Positions 1 through 9,790 of a stretch of DNA of 64,000 nt are shown piece after piece. Within the stretch, counting starts at the first letter, position 1. Every line of letters starts with the position of its first letter. The stretch is from the NCBI RefSeq assembly GCF_007567505.1, contig NZ_CP041783.1, positions 992,001 through 1,056,000 on the forward strand, written 5' to 3'. Position numbers and translations under genes: made by a program. Source of the DNA: Shewanella donghaensis. GTDB taxonomy: Bacteria > Pseudomonadota > Gammaproteobacteria > Enterobacterales > Shewanellaceae. The notes beneath the pieces were generated by a model. The model made no database searches, was not told the DNA's origin, and worked only from the letters and a program-made list of their open reading frames with translations.

Positions 1-1
1 T

Positions 2-1222
2 CTGTGGATTGCAGCGGGCATGTTGTGGATTATGGATGCATCAATCAATATCGCTATGGAGCCGTTTCGTGCTTTCGTTGGTGATAACTTGCCTAAGAGT
101 CAACGTACTCAAGGCTATGCCATGCAAAGCTTCTTTATCGGCATTGGCGCCGTTGTCGCTTCAGCACTACCTTATATCCTCACTAATTACTTTGATGTTG
201 CCAATACAGCCCCAGCGGGTGAAATTGCCGACTCAGTTCGCTATGCCTTCTATTTTGGTGGCGCGGTATTGTTTCTTGCTGTGGGTTGGACGATTGTTAG
301 CACCAAAGAATATTCGCCAGAAGAAATCAATGCCTTCCATGCACATGAAGAAGCCGCTAAGCAAGAAGACGGTATTGATGAAACTCGCAGCCGCACCGCT
401 ACGCAATATAAAAAAGCGTCGATGTTATGGATGGGATTTGGCGCGATATTCACAGGCTTAGTTTACGGATTAGGTTGGGATAAACAGTTGTTTATTCTTA
501 GTATTGGCATCTTTGCTTTTGGCCCATTACAACTCTATTGCGCTAAAGCACTAGCTGGCATAAAGGGTAACAAACGCGAGTCATTAGGGATGGTATTTAA
601 CGTCGTTGACGATTTATTCCATATGCCTAAAGCGATGCACCAATTAGCTATCGTACAATTTTTCTCATGGTTTGCACTCTTCGCCATGTGGATTTATACC
701 ACTGCCGCAGTCACCTCTTATCATTACGGCAGTTCTGATGTTGTTTCACAAGCTTATAACGACGGCGCTGACTGGGTCGGGATGTTATTCGCTTCATACA
801 ATGGCTTTGCCGCCCTTGCTGCTGTGATGATTCCTTTTTTAGCTAAAGCCGTAGGTATTAAATTTACTCACACCATCAACTTAACACTCGGTGGACTAGG
901 GCTAATTAGTTTTTACTTTATAACAGACCCACAAATGTTATGGATACCTATGATTGGTGTCGGTATCGCTTGGGCCTCTATCTTATCAGTACCTTATGCC
1001 ATGCTATCAGGTATATTACCGCCTAAAAAAATGGGCGTATTTATGGGCATATTTAACTTCTTTATCGTTATTCCACAATTACTTGCCGCAAGTGTTTTAG
1101 GGGTGATTTTAAATGGCTTATTCGATGGTGAACCCATTTTTGCATTAATCACTGGTGGGGTATTTATGATTATTGCTGGTATTGCGGTGTTATTTGTCGA
1201 TCAACCCAGTTCACAAGCTTAA
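2..1222 (+). CDS. MFS sugar permease (maltose/sucrose type), 5' end cut by window edge
   Basis: Inner-membrane permease, probably importing maltose or short maltodextrins with a cation. The reading frame is open from base 2, so the N-terminus lies outside the window; about 406 residues are visible. Near the visible start is the segment PFRAFVGDNLP followed by a polar QRTQGYAMQ stretch, typical of the SLC45/GPH-like sucrose and maltose permeases. About ten hydrophobic helices follow, separated by a charged cytoplasmic loop (about residues 105-140, rich in E and K). It ends 62 bases before the glucoamylase lipoprotein gene on the same strand, which fits use of the enzyme's products. The substrate is inferred from this neighbour, not from the sequence itself. 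The family call is secure; the substrate is moderately so. Confidence 0.85.
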   Translation: MWIAAGMLWIMDASINIAMEPFRAFVGDNLPKSQRTQGYAMQSFFIGIGAVVASALPYILTNYFDVANTAPAGEIADSVRYAFYFGGAVLFLAVGWTIVSTKEYSPEEINAFHAHEEAAKQEDGIDETRSRTATQYKKASMLWMGFGAIFTGLVYGLGWDKQLFILSIGIFAFGPLQLYCAKALAGIKGNKRESLGMVFNVVDDLFHMPKAMHQLAIVQFFSWFALFAMWIYTTAAVTSYHYGSSDVVSQAYNDGADWVGMLFASYNGFAALAAVMIPFLAKAVGIKFTHTINLTLGGLGLISFYFITDPQMLWIPMIGVGIAWASILSVPYAMLSGILPPKKMGVFMGIFNFFIVIPQLLAASVLGVILNGLFDGEPIFALITGGVFMIIAGIAVLFVDQPSSQA

Positions 1223-1284
1223 ACAGAAAATCAAAACTCATTAAGTTATAAAAATTATTTAAAAATATTTGGGGAACGTTATTC

Positions 1285-3792
1285 ATGAGCGCAATGTTAA
1301 ATATTAATAACTCACAAACAATTTGTTTTAAAAAGTCATTTGTCGCTAAGGCGATCAATGCAGCTGTTGTAACGGGTTCATTACTGGCATTATCAGCCTG
1401 CTCTGACGCTGAAGTAGCGCCAGAACAAACCATTGAAACAACGGCTAAGATCACCACCATTAAGCAAGTTGCTCCCGGCGCCCCCGGTATCGATCCAACC
1501 TGGGCCTTTTCTGGTAAGACTGGTATTGGTACTTCTTACGAACCTTATGTTGACGGGCAATATCAAAGCACCGCTGATAACCCAGTCAGTAAAGTCTGGT
1601 TTTCCATCGCCCAAGGTGTGCTTACTGAAACCATGTATGGTTTGATCCACAATGCTCAATTAAAAGAAATGCAATTCATCATTACTGGTGATGGCTTTGT
1701 TGATACTGAAAAACAAGACACCATCAGTAGCATCGAATATTTACATCAAGATGATCAAGGCCGTCCATTATCATTAGCCTATAAAGTGATTAATAAAGCT
1801 AAAAATGGTCAGTACCAAATCGAAAAGCATATTTTTACCGATCCAAACCGTGACAGCATGATGGTGAAGGTAATTTTTACTTCTTTCGCTGATGGTATTA
1901 CCCCACATTTATATGCCAATCCACATGTAGATAATAGTGGCGCCAATGATATCGCCAGTATTGAAAATGGCGCGTTAGTGGCATACACCAATAATGCTGA
2001 CTCATCAGTAATGACCATCAAATCTGATGTAGAATTTACTCAAGCCAGTGCCGGTTTTGTCGGTAAATCTGATGGGTTAGTTGATCTTAAAGACAACGGT
2101 CAGTTAAATAACCTCTATAACACCACCAGCAGTGATAACAGTGTTATTGGCAATGTTGCGCTTACAGCTCAATATCCAACCTTAAGCAAATCAGCAGATA
2201 ACAATATCCTAGAAATGAATATTGCTATCGGCTTTGGCCATGATAAGAAAAGCAGTTTAGCCAATGTCGATGCCACATTGACTAGCGGCTATGACAAGGT
2301 ATTAAGTGCTTATCTTGGCGATGACAAACATGTCGGCTGGAAAGACTATTTAAGTTCGTTGCCAGTGCTTAACGACATGAGTGCTAACACCACTGATAAC
2401 GGCCAATTACTCTATACCAGTGCACTGGTATTAAAAGCCCAAGAAGATAAAACCCACGCTGGCGCACTAATCGCTTCACTTTCTAATCCTTGGGGTGACA
2501 GTGTTTCAGCTAAGGTCGGTAGCACCGGTTATAAAGCGGTATGGCCACGAGATTTTTATCAATGCGCTATGGCCTTTTTAGCCATGGGTGACACCGAAAC
2601 CCCAAAAGTGGCTTTTGAGTATTTAAAGAAAGTACAAGTCAGCCAACAAACACCTGAATATGTCGGCACTCCAGGATGGTTTTTACAAAAAACCCACGTT
2701 GATGGTGAAATTGAATGGGTTGGTGTTCAGCTTGATCAAACAGCAATGCCAATAATGCTCGGTTGGAAATTATGGCAAGCGGGCGTATTAACTGATGCTG
2801 AAATCAGTCAATGGTATACCGACATGCTTAAACCTGCTGCAGAGTTCTTAGTTACTGGCGGCAATGTAAAATTAGATTGGAATGACACCAGTATTACGCC
2901 TCCTAGCACCCAACAAGAGCGCTGGGAAGAACAAGCGGGCTTCTCACCTTCTACCACTGCTGCGGTTATTGCAGGGCTTGTAGCCGCCAGTGATTTAGCT
3001 AAGCTTGCCAAAGATGAAGATGCTGATAAATACCTACAACTGGCGCGTAAGCTAGAAGCCAGTCTTGAATCAACAATGGTGACGACAACGGGTGAGCTTA
3101 GTCAGGACAATAAACCTTATTATGTTCGTATTAGCCCAAATGGTAACCCAAACAATGCCGACAAGTTATTAGATAACAATGGCAAACCGGGTCTTGATCA
3201 AAGAGTCATTCTTGATGGCGGTTTCTTAGAGTTAGTACGTTACGGCGTAAAAGTCGCTAATGACAGTGTGATTCAAAACAGCGTTATGCTAATTGATGAC
3301 ACAAGCCTTGAGCACAACCTAAGAGTTAAGTACGAATTTAAAGCCAAAGACGGTAGTTTAATTCCAGGCTTTAGACGCTATGGTAACGATGGTTATGGCG
3401 AAGATATCACTAGCGGTTTAAGCTATGCCGAAAAAGGGAATACTGAAGACCAACGTGGCCGAGTATGGCCTTTCTTTACTGGTGAGCGTGGTCATTATGA
3501 ACTGGCGTTAGCTAAAGCCAATGACACTCTGACAACTGAAAGCCATCAAGCGCTTATAAACACCTATGTTCAAGGCATGGAAACCTTTGCCAATGAAGGC
3601 ATGATGTTACCAGAACAAGCTTGGGACGGTGTGGGTAATCCAACGCGTTATAACTACGCTATGGGCGATGGCACCAACTCAGCGACACCACTTGCATGGA
3701 CACACGCAGAATACGTGAAACTGGTTCGCTCTATGACAGATAAAGCCGTATGGGATTACTACCCTATCGTGGCCGATAAACTGGCAAAATAA
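1285..3792 (+). CDS. GH15 glucoamylase, lipoprotein (glucan 1,4-alpha-glucosidase)
   Basis: Releases glucose from the non-reducing ends of starch or maltodextrins at the cell envelope. The 835-residue protein opens with a signal peptide and lipobox LSAC (Cys39), so it is a lipoprotein. Residues about 60-330 match the beta-rich N-terminal domain of bacterial glucoamylases/glucodextranases, and about 350-830 the (alpha/alpha)6 GH15 domain. Landmarks are WPRDFYQCAM (about 419), RWEEQAGFSP (about 545, the likely general acid region), GERGHYELA (about 733) and LPEQAWDG (about 775, the likely general base region). The start has a GGGGAA ribosome site 9 bases upstream. It follows the MFS permease and is closed by a strong terminator; the LacI gene 3 kb away is the probable regulator. 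Confidence 0.9.
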   Translation: MSAMLNINNSQTICFKKSFVAKAINAAVVTGSLLALSACSDAEVAPEQTIETTAKITTIKQVAPGAPGIDPTWAFSGKTGIGTSYEPYVDGQYQSTADNPVSKVWFSIAQGVLTETMYGLIHNAQLKEMQFIITGDGFVDTEKQDTISSIEYLHQDDQGRPLSLAYKVINKAKNGQYQIEKHIFTDPNRDSMMVKVIFTSFADGITPHLYANPHVDNSGANDIASIENGALVAYTNNADSSVMTIKSDVEFTQASAGFVGKSDGLVDLKDNGQLNNLYNTTSSDNSVIGNVALTAQYPTLSKSADNNILEMNIAIGFGHDKKSSLANVDATLTSGYDKVLSAYLGDDKHVGWKDYLSSLPVLNDMSANTTDNGQLLYTSALVLKAQEDKTHAGALIASLSNPWGDSVSAKVGSTGYKAVWPRDFYQCAMAFLAMGDTETPKVAFEYLKKVQVSQQTPEYVGTPGWFLQKTHVDGEIEWVGVQLDQTAMPIMLGWKLWQAGVLTDAEISQWYTDMLKPAAEFLVTGGNVKLDWNDTSITPPSTQQERWEEQAGFSPSTTAAVIAGLVAASDLAKLAKDEDADKYLQLARKLEASLESTMVTTTGELSQDNKPYYVRISPNGNPNNADKLLDNNGKPGLDQRVILDGGFLELVRYGVKVANDSVIQNSVMLIDDTSLEHNLRVKYEFKAKDGSLIPGFRRYGNDGYGEDITSGLSYAEKGNTEDQRGRVWPFFTGERGHYELALAKANDTLTTESHQALINTYVQGMETFANEGMMLPEQAWDGVGNPTRYNYAMGDGTNSATPLAWTHAEYVKLVRSMTDKAVWDYYPIVADKLAK

Positions 3793-3825
3793 CCAGCATT
3801 AAGTATTGTTATTAGTGATTAATAA

Positions 3826-3856
3826 AAAACCGCAAATTTGAATTTGCGGTTTTTTT
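3826..3856 (+). terminator. Intrinsic terminator after glucoamylase
   Basis: CCGCAAAT and ATTTGCGG form a hairpin followed by seven T; the flanking A run lets it also work for the opposite strand, where the DUF808 gene ends at 3921. Confidence 0.85.
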
Positions 3857-3920
3857 ATTAATCTAAATCACACTTTTAGCCATATTAGTTTCGTTGAATT
3901 AGTTCTTAGTTCAATTAACA

Positions 3921-4862
3921 CTAGCTAAATTGACTCTTAACCTTAGTCAATCCATTCATCGCTATAACGGCTAGTGCACCAGCAATAACACCAAACAAGG
4001 CATTTAATAAGCTAGGGGTGATTGGTTTCAGTATCATGCCAATATAACTAAGCTCACCAACCAATAGTGCAATATGATTAATCTGTTCACTCACGATATG
4101 AATGCCATGAGTTAAAATGCCGCCACCCACCATAAACATGGCAATGGTGCCAATAATGGTTAAGCCTTTCATTAAGTATGGCGCTGCTGTAAGTAACCAA
4201 AAACCGATTTTGTGCCAAATTTTAACTAACGTGCCCTCACCTTTCTTTTGCGTCAGGTAAAGACCTAAATCATCGATTTTGACAATGCCAGCCACTAAAC
4301 CATAAACGCCGACAGTCATAATCACCGCAATAACGCTCAGGGTTAAAAACTGGCTCATTAAAGAACTCTCAGCCACGACACCTAGACTAATCGCAATGAT
4401 TTCAGCAGAGAGTACAAAGTCTGTTCGAATAGCCCCTTTAACCTTGGTTTTTTCAAATAGCTCGAGGTCTTGTTTTGATTTCTGAACTACCTCTTCATCA
4501 GCTATCGCTGTCTTTTTATCTTTGCGGTGAGTATAAGTGTGATGGATTTTTTCAAAACCCTCGAAACACAAAAATAACCCACCGAACATTAATAGTGGCG
4601 TTATCGCCCATGGGATAAAAGCGCTAATCAACAAGGCGGCGGGCACTAAGATTAATTTATTCTTAAAAGAGCCTTTGGCAACAGCCCATACCACTGGGAG
4701 TTCTCGCTCAGATGCAACGCCTGATACCTGTTGAGCATTGAGGGCTAAATCGTCACCTAATACCCCTGCAGTTTTTCTGGCAGCTATTTTACTCATTGCC
4801 GCGACGTCATCTAATATCGTTGCGATATCATCGAGTAACACTAATAAACTTGCACCAGCCAT
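3921..4862 (-). CDS. DUF808 (YedI-like) inner membrane protein
   Basis: A 313-residue polytopic membrane protein of the DUF808/YedI family, whose biochemical role is not established. It starts with the family signature MAGASLLVLLDDIATILDDVA and has a charged cytoplasmic loop rich in K, E and H (about residues 110-145) followed by several hydrophobic helices. An acidic GIVKIDDLGLYL segment lies near the middle. It ends close to the convergent glucoamylase terminator and begins 34 bases after the COG4313 gene on the same strand, so the two may share a transcript. Nothing here links it directly to sugar use beyond position. Confidence 0.85.
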   Translation of the reverse strand: MAGASLLVLLDDIATILDDVAAMSKIAARKTAGVLGDDLALNAQQVSGVASERELPVVWAVAKGSFKNKLILVPAALLISAFIPWAITPLLMFGGLFLCFEGFEKIHHTYTHRKDKKTAIADEEVVQKSKQDLELFEKTKVKGAIRTDFVLSAEIIAISLGVVAESSLMSQFLTLSVIAVIMTVGVYGLVAGIVKIDDLGLYLTQKKGEGTLVKIWHKIGFWLLTAAPYLMKGLTIIGTIAMFMVGGGILTHGIHIVSEQINHIALLVGELSYIGMILKPITPSLLNALFGVIAGALAVIAMNGLTKVKSQFS

Positions 4863-4896
4863 TATTCTTCCTTGCCATTATTGGCTAATTCATCCG

Positions 4897-5868
4897 TTAA
4901 AAGGCATATTGCCAAACTAGTCCATAGGTATCGAAATCATTACCTATGCGCGTAATCACTCCGGTACTCGCATACACTTTTATACTGTGTTTTTGGTTGA
5001 AAGCTAAAGAGTAGGTTAAACCAAAACGCGAGTTATCTTCAGCGTCATCGGCATCAACACCATTTTTGTTGGTTTCACCACCAATAAAGTAATTTGCACT
5101 TAACGACAACCATTGGCCGCGGGTAATACTGTAAATAATGTGACCTTGAAAAGTATATTGAGGGTCTTTAACCAAGAAAACATCATTATAAAACTCATCG
5201 TTGTCAGTATAAAAACGAATGGAACCCATAGCGCTGTAATACCAATCACCGACTTTATAGGACATACCAATGCCCGGTCTAAATATCCATTGATTAGCGC
5301 CAGCATTAATGAGTGTATCTTTGTCATAAGAGCCCACAGGAAGACTCACTTGTAGGCTCGTACCCATAACCAAACCTTCACTGTATTGTGCAAAATCTTT
5401 TCTTTCAACGGCAGGTGCACCATAAAAATTCCAGGTCAATCTGATTTTCGGGTCGCCGTAACCACAGCGATCAACTTCTGCATATTCACCTTGAAAAGTG
5501 GCATTCCCTTTCATACATATCCGTGATGCTGACATGTCTAATTTCGAAGCGCTTCCACCTATTCCAAAAGTCGTGGCATAACCCACCACGCCAGCATCAA
5601 GCTTTAAATGTGCATCTTTGAGAGGAACTGAAGGAGATGGCGACAATGCGCCTTCGGAATTTAAATAGCCTAATGCTAAAAAGTGCATCCCTACTGGGAT
5701 ATTGGTGTAACTTCTTGGTTCAAGATCTTGTGCATTTACAGGTAGAGCAACCAATGCAGCGGTCATTAATGAGCACAGAGCTCCCGCACGAAGCGGCAAT
5801 AACCCATGACACATTTTAGCTATAAGAGTAATAAGAGAGAGTATTGGCGATTTCAATTGATTATCCAT
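4897..5868 (-). CDS. COG4313-type outer-membrane protein (Phenol_MetA_deg family)
   Basis: A 323-residue predicted beta-barrel. The N-terminus is a long hydrophobic signal ending in ALVALPVNA before QDLEPR; an internal Met at residue 19 would give a shorter signal. The mature part has alternating strands, a conserved RSYTNIPVGMHFLALGY start, and ends with an aromatic residue (VWQYAF), as outer-membrane barrels do. Members of the family are annotated as transporters of the meta-pathway of phenol degradation, but function is rarely tested. Four cysteines occur, two of them in a RCGYGDPKI segment. It lies between lacI and the DUF808 gene, all on the minus strand, so a role as a LacI-controlled porin is possible but unproven. 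Confidence 0.75.
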   Translation of the reverse strand: MDNQLKSPILSLITLIAKMCHGLLPLRAGALCSLMTAALVALPVNAQDLEPRSYTNIPVGMHFLALGYLNSEGALSPSPSVPLKDAHLKLDAGVVGYATTFGIGGSASKLDMSASRICMKGNATFQGEYAEVDRCGYGDPKIRLTWNFYGAPAVERKDFAQYSEGLVMGTSLQVSLPVGSYDKDTLINAGANQWIFRPGIGMSYKVGDWYYSAMGSIRFYTDNDEFYNDVFLVKDPQYTFQGHIIYSITRGQWLSLSANYFIGGETNKNGVDADDAEDNSRFGLTYSLAFNQKHSIKVYASTGVITRIGNDFDTYGLVWQYAF

Positions 5869-5875
5869 AATAAAT

Positions 5876-5913
5876 TATCTAATACGCCATCAAATAAGAT
5901 TGCGTATTAGATA
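5876..5913. repeat. 12-bp perfect inverted repeat between lacI and the COG4313 gene
   Basis: TATCTAATACGC at 5876-5887 is mirrored by GCGTATTAGATA at 5902-5913. On the minus strand it follows the lacI stop (5952) and precedes the barrel gene start (5868), with only a weak T-rich stretch after it. It may be the lacI terminator or an operator. Confidence 0.55.
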
Positions 5914-5951
5914 GTGTTACGCCCTGATTGCTAGATTATTGATGACTTTCT

Positions 5952-6977
5952 TTATTCACCACCACATGATTGACGTACCACTAAACGGGTGGGAATAAGT
6001 TGCGGGCCAACATCTTGCCCTCTGATGAGTTTAAGCAAACTTTCAACTAATATTTCACCAGCAAGTTTAGTATTTTGCTTAACCGTTGTCAGCGCTGGAT
6101 TAGCAAAGCTTGCCACAGGGATATCATCATAACCAACCACAACGATATCTTCAGGCACACGCACATTGCGTTGTTTAAGTGCTCGAATAGCCCCTATTGC
6201 AATTAAATCACTCGCAGCAAAAATAGAATCAAATACAAAGCCACTGTCGAGTAATTTAATCGCAGCATCAAAGCCTGAGCCTTCAGTGCTGATGGCATCA
6301 AACTGTAAACTTTTATTGAGCTTTAGCCCGGCCTTTTTAAGCGCATCAGCATGGCCTAAATAACGATCCCTAAATTCAGGGCTATGCTCAGATGCATCAC
6401 CTAAAAAGGCTATTTTTTCCATATTGAGTGAAATAATATGCTCGGTTGCGATTACCCCACCCTGATGGTTGTCACAGCCTATGGATAATACTTCCTTGTG
6501 ATTATGCTCTGCACCCCAAATGACAAAATGGGTATTTTGTTCCAACAGTTTTTGCAGCTTGTGTTCATAATCAACATAGTCACCATAGCCTAATAAAATA
6601 ATGCCATCGGCTTTGTTACTGTCTTCGTAGTCAGCATGCCAATCACTAGACAACTGTTGGAAAGAAACTAATAAATCGTAACCTTGCTGTGCAGTAGCAC
6701 GGGTTATTGAACCCAGCATAGATAAGAAAAATGGATTAATAAGTGATTCGTCATTGGTGGGATCTTCACAAATCAACAAAGCTAAGGTATGACTATTTTG
6801 CGTGCGGAGGTTACTGGCGTTTTTATCAACTTTATAATTGAGTTCTTTAGCAATAGCTTGGATGCGTTGTCGCGTTTCAAGGTTAACCAAGGGGCTATTT
6901 CTTAGAGCCCGGGACACGGTCGACTGAGATACACCGGCTTTGTAAGCGATATCGATTGAAGTAGCTTTAGAAGTCAT
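5952..6977 (-). CDS. LacI-family transcriptional regulator, probable maltodextrin repressor
   Basis: A 341-residue LacI/GalR repressor. The N-terminal helix-turn-helix is clear (SIDIAYKAGVSQSTVSRAL, residues about 8-26), followed by the hinge region and a periplasmic-binding-protein-like sugar domain with the family motif VVGYDDIPVASFANPALTTV near residue 285. The neighbourhood (MFS permease, glucoamylase) suggests it is the regulator called MalR in Shewanella maltodextrin regulons, which is inference from context. The gene is read away from the DUF3334 gene's 3' end, with 88 bases between them. The palindrome at 5876-5913 just past its stop is a candidate site or terminator. Confidence 0.85.
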   Translation of the reverse strand: MTSKATSIDIAYKAGVSQSTVSRALRNSPLVNLETRQRIQAIAKELNYKVDKNASNLRTQNSHTLALLICEDPTNDESLINPFFLSMLGSITRATAQQGYDLLVSFQQLSSDWHADYEDSNKADGIILLGYGDYVDYEHKLQKLLEQNTHFVIWGAEHNHKEVLSIGCDNHQGGVIATEHIISLNMEKIAFLGDASEHSPEFRDRYLGHADALKKAGLKLNKSLQFDAISTEGSGFDAAIKLLDSGFVFDSIFAASDLIAIGAIRALKQRNVRVPEDIVVVGYDDIPVASFANPALTTVKQNTKLAGEILVESLLKLIRGQDVGPQLIPTRLVVRQSCGGE

Positions 6978-7065
6978 TTTGCATAGCGCCTTTATTATCG
7001 TTATTTTAGGTACTTACTTATTGTTTATACCTAAAACAACATTAATAATCACCGATTAATTAATT

Positions 7066-7794
7066 TTATAAGCCTAATTCACTTAATAAGTCGTCTGCAT
7101 CATCTACGACAACAACAGCTTCTATATCAGTAGATTTACGATTCTGTTTATTCGCACCATTTCCATGGGTTTCGATTAACGAATCTGGATCTATTTCTTC
7201 TTCCATTTCAAATTCTTTTAACTTGATAAATTCAGTCTTATCCATCGCAAACTCTAGATAAAATATATGGTTATCAGCGGTTTTGAATGACACTCTTCTT
7301 GCTACTGCTTCATCAAGATTGGTGTCAATTGATATGGTTAATTCTTTATTAATGGTCAACATTTTTGGCTGACTTTGGCTGATCGATGTTTGTAACTCTT
7401 TAGAAATCGTTTTGATGAAATTTCCGAGAATTTGATTCATCAGCTCGCCCATGACATTCGCAACATCATCAGATGTGTGCGAAAAAGCTAGCTCGGATTC
7501 AGGCATGCCCATATTGATCATGTAACGTCGATATATTTCAATTGCCGCTTCTTTAGAAAAATTGATCACCACTAAACCTGAAAAACCGCCATCAAAGATA
7601 GAAAAACAGCCAAGATCGGGTTTTAAGCATGTTCGAGAGATATTTTGCACCATACCGGCATGAGTCACTTGACTGTCGCTAGTGCTAGAAAGAACGTGAG
7701 TAACTGAGTGACATAATTTAAGTAAAATATCATCAGTGTTAACTACTTGAACAGAATCCATAACAATGTTTACCTTGTTTAACATTTCCTTCAT
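7066..7794 (-). CDS. DUF3334 protein with CheC/CheX-type phosphatase motif and CheZ-like C-terminus
   Basis: A 242-residue cytoplasmic protein without signal or membrane helices, matching the DUF3334 family in my reading. In the middle is MGELMNQILG; Glu117 and Asn120 followed by exactly 22 residues and Pro143 reproduce the E-x2-N-x22-P signature of the CheC/CheX/FliY CheY-phosphate phosphatases. The first position of that signature (Asp or Ser) is Asn113 here. The C-terminus, DDADDLLSELGL, resembles the CheY-binding tail of CheZ (VDDLLDSLGF in E. coli), joined by a low-complexity linker (about 200-228). Only one copy of the phosphatase helix is visible, as in CheX. It is divergent from a chemoreceptor gene. 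I infer a role in dephosphorylating a CheY-type regulator; the alternative is a binding-only role. Confidence 0.7.
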   Translation of the reverse strand: MKEMLNKVNIVMDSVQVVNTDDILLKLCHSVTHVLSSTSDSQVTHAGMVQNISRTCLKPDLGCFSIFDGGFSGLVVINFSKEAAIEIYRRYMINMGMPESELAFSHTSDDVANVMGELMNQILGNFIKTISKELQTSISQSQPKMLTINKELTISIDTNLDEAVARRVSFKTADNHIFYLEFAMDKTEFIKLKEFEMEEEIDPDSLIETHGNGANKQNRKSTDIEAVVVVDDADDLLSELGL

Positions 7795-8055
7795 TTTAGG
7801 CTGATAACGTTATAAATCAAAGCTAAAACAAATCATTATCAAAAATAAATAAAAAAGCCAACAACGACACGAACAAATAACTGATAAATAACAACTTTAG
7901 AGATAAAAACTAGATAGTCACCAGTTTCTTGAAGTGTATGAAATTGTATCAATTCGATATTAGATCACAAAAAATCACATCCACTGTTATTTTGATAACA
8001 ATTTATGTCAAAATTTGGTTTATAAATGCGTTCCTCAAAAACAGAAAGGACGAAC
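7795..8055. promoter_or_regulatory. Divergent promoter region, DUF3334 / chemoreceptor
   Basis: This 261-base AT-rich stretch must hold the promoters of both divergent genes. It contains a repeated ATCACA (about 7965-7980), which on the other strand reads as two TGTGAT direct repeats, but no clean Crp palindrome. I could not assign a sigma-28 promoter with confidence. Confidence 0.4.
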
Positions 8056-9687
8056 ATGATTTCTTTTTTACGTAAGCTCACCATACTCAAGCGCTTATTT
8101 CTAATGTTAGTATTAGCCGCTATCGGAACTGTATGTTTCGCTAGCTTTTCTATCAACGAGCAATACAACAACCTGATTAGTCAAAAGCATGTTCAGATAA
8201 ATGCACAAGTCTCAACGGCAACATCAATGCTTCAAGCAATTGAAACAAATCTGTCAAACTTAGATGATGAAGCGATAAAGCACCAAGCCCTCAATATTAT
8301 TGATCAAATTCGCTATCTTAGTGACGAGTCTTATATCGTCATCGATCAAGACGGCAGCATTATTAGTAATCCAAAAGACACTAATACGATAGGTCGGTCT
8401 TACCAAAACATCATTGCTGCAGATGGCACTAAACCATTGATGACTCTCGTCACTCAGGCCAAACGATCCACCACAGCTGAACTCGAATACCAGGATAAAG
8501 AAGGCTACTCTTCTAACGTTGTTACCATGCTGGCCGGAGCAAATTATTATCCCCAGTGGGGCTGGACAATCGTTGCGCAAACCAGTGCGACTGATGTTAA
8601 CGACAGCATGGGAGGAGTTTTGATCAATTACCTCATTATCATGATGTTAATTTCAATACCTATTTTCTTATTTTTTCTAGTCCTAAACGTCTCTATTAGT
8701 TCACCAATTAATGCCGCCATTGTTGCAATGGAAGATATAGCAAAAGGTGAAGGCGATTTATCTAAACGTTTAGATAATAGTGGAAATGATGAAGTGGCTA
8801 AAATGGCCGATGCGTTTAATGCCTTTGTTTTGAAGATTTCTACCATGGTATCTAACTTAAAACCCCTTGGTACAGAACTTGATACAGACGCACAATTATT
8901 ATTAGTCGCCGTTGAAGAGTCTAATCAAAGCGCTGAACTTATTCATAGTGAAACACAAAGCGTTGCTACAGCCGTCAATCAAATGTTGGCAACAACCAAT
9001 GATATGGCACAAAACACCAATAAAGCCGCTGATGGTGCTAACAATGTGAAATCACAAGCTGAGCAATCACATCAGTTTATGCAGCAAACAGTGCATGAAA
9101 CAGATTTATTGGTGGCAGAGCTTAAAAAAGCCGAAGGGGTCACTCACGAACTCGGTAAGTCTTCTATTGAAATTAGCAGTATTCTGGACACCATAGGTGC
9201 GATTTCTGAACAAACCAATCTACTAGCATTAAATGCAGCGATTGAAGCTGCCAGAGCCGGCGAGCATGGTCGCGGTTTCGCTGTTGTTGCCGATGAGGTA
9301 CGCGCTTTAGCGACGCGGACGCAATCTTCCACTAATGAAATCAATACCATTATCACTCAAATCCATAATGGTGTTGAACAAGTCATTAAAAGTAATACCA
9401 ATACTCAAAAACAATCAGAGCAATTGCAAACAAAGGCAATTCAATCACAAGAAGCCATGACTGAAATTCTTCAAGTTATCGACAGTATCAGTGATATGAA
9501 TACCCAACTAGCCAGCGCAACGGAAGAGCAATCACAAGTAACCGAAGAGATTAATCGTAATATCACCACGATTTCCGAGTTGACTGAAATTGCGGTACGC
9601 TCAAATGAAACCAACGCGGATGCAGCTCAATCGTTGCAGACAATCAGTCAAGATGTGACCCAAACATTGAGTCAGTTTAAAACCTAA
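8056..9687 (+). CDS. Methyl-accepting chemotaxis protein with periplasmic Cache domain
   Basis: Membrane chemoreceptor of 543 residues. I chose the ATG at 8056 because AAAGGA lies 5 bases before it; an upstream ATG at 8026 lacks a ribosome site and adds ten polar residues. Order: membrane helix (about 12-32), periplasmic single-Cache-type domain (about 33-185, with [15 protein letters not shown] and WGWTIVAQ landmarks), second helix (about 190-212), HAMP, and the coiled-coil signalling domain, whose tip is [19 protein letters not shown] (about 385-403). The ligand cannot be read from sequence; this kind of Cache domain commonly senses small organic acids or amino acids. It is divergent from the DUF3334 gene, which may act on the same pathway. 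Confidence 0.92.
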   Translation: MISFLRKLTILKRLFLMLVLAAIGTVCFASFSINEQYNNLISQKHVQINAQVSTATSMLQAIETNLSNLDDEAIKHQALNIIDQIRYLSDESYIVIDQDGSIISNPKDTNTIGRSYQNIIAADGTKPLMTLVTQAKRSTTAELEYQDKEGYSSNVVTMLAGANYYPQWGWTIVAQTSATDVNDSMGGVLINYLIIMMLISIPIFLFFLVLNVSISSPINAAIVAMEDIAKGEGDLSKRLDNSGNDEVAKMADAFNAFVLKISTMVSNLKPLGTELDTDAQLLLVAVEESNQSAELIHSETQSVATAVNQMLATTNDMAQNTNKAADGANNVKSQAEQSHQFMQQTVHETDLLVAELKKAEGVTHELGKSSIEISSILDTIGAISEQTNLLALNAAIEAARAGEHGRGFAVVADEVRALATRTQSSTNEINTIITQIHNGVEQVIKSNTNTQKQSEQLQTKAIQSQEAMTEILQVIDSISDMNTQLASATEEQSQVTEEINRNITTISELTEIAVRSNETNADAAQSLQTISQDVTQTLSQFKT

Positions 9688-9717
9688 TCAATATTGTTGT
9701 TATTCACTGCAAGAAAC

Positions 9718-9748
9718 GTAAACCCGCTATTCCCATAGGCGGGTTTAC
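9718..9748. repeat. 10-bp inverted repeat between chemoreceptor and ptsH
   Basis: GTAAACCCGC (9718-9727) and GCGGGTTTAC (9739-9748) form a strong stem, 31 bases after the chemoreceptor stop. The T run that should follow is missing, so it is either a weak terminator or a protein site in front of ptsH. Confidence 0.6.
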
Positions 9749-9790
9749 GGTATTATCCTTAGTATTACTAATGATAAGAGCCCACCCTAG

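Noticed and set aside
7961..7982. Crp site in the chemoreceptor promoter region
   Set aside because: The TGTGAT elements are direct repeats, not the inverted pair that Crp needs.
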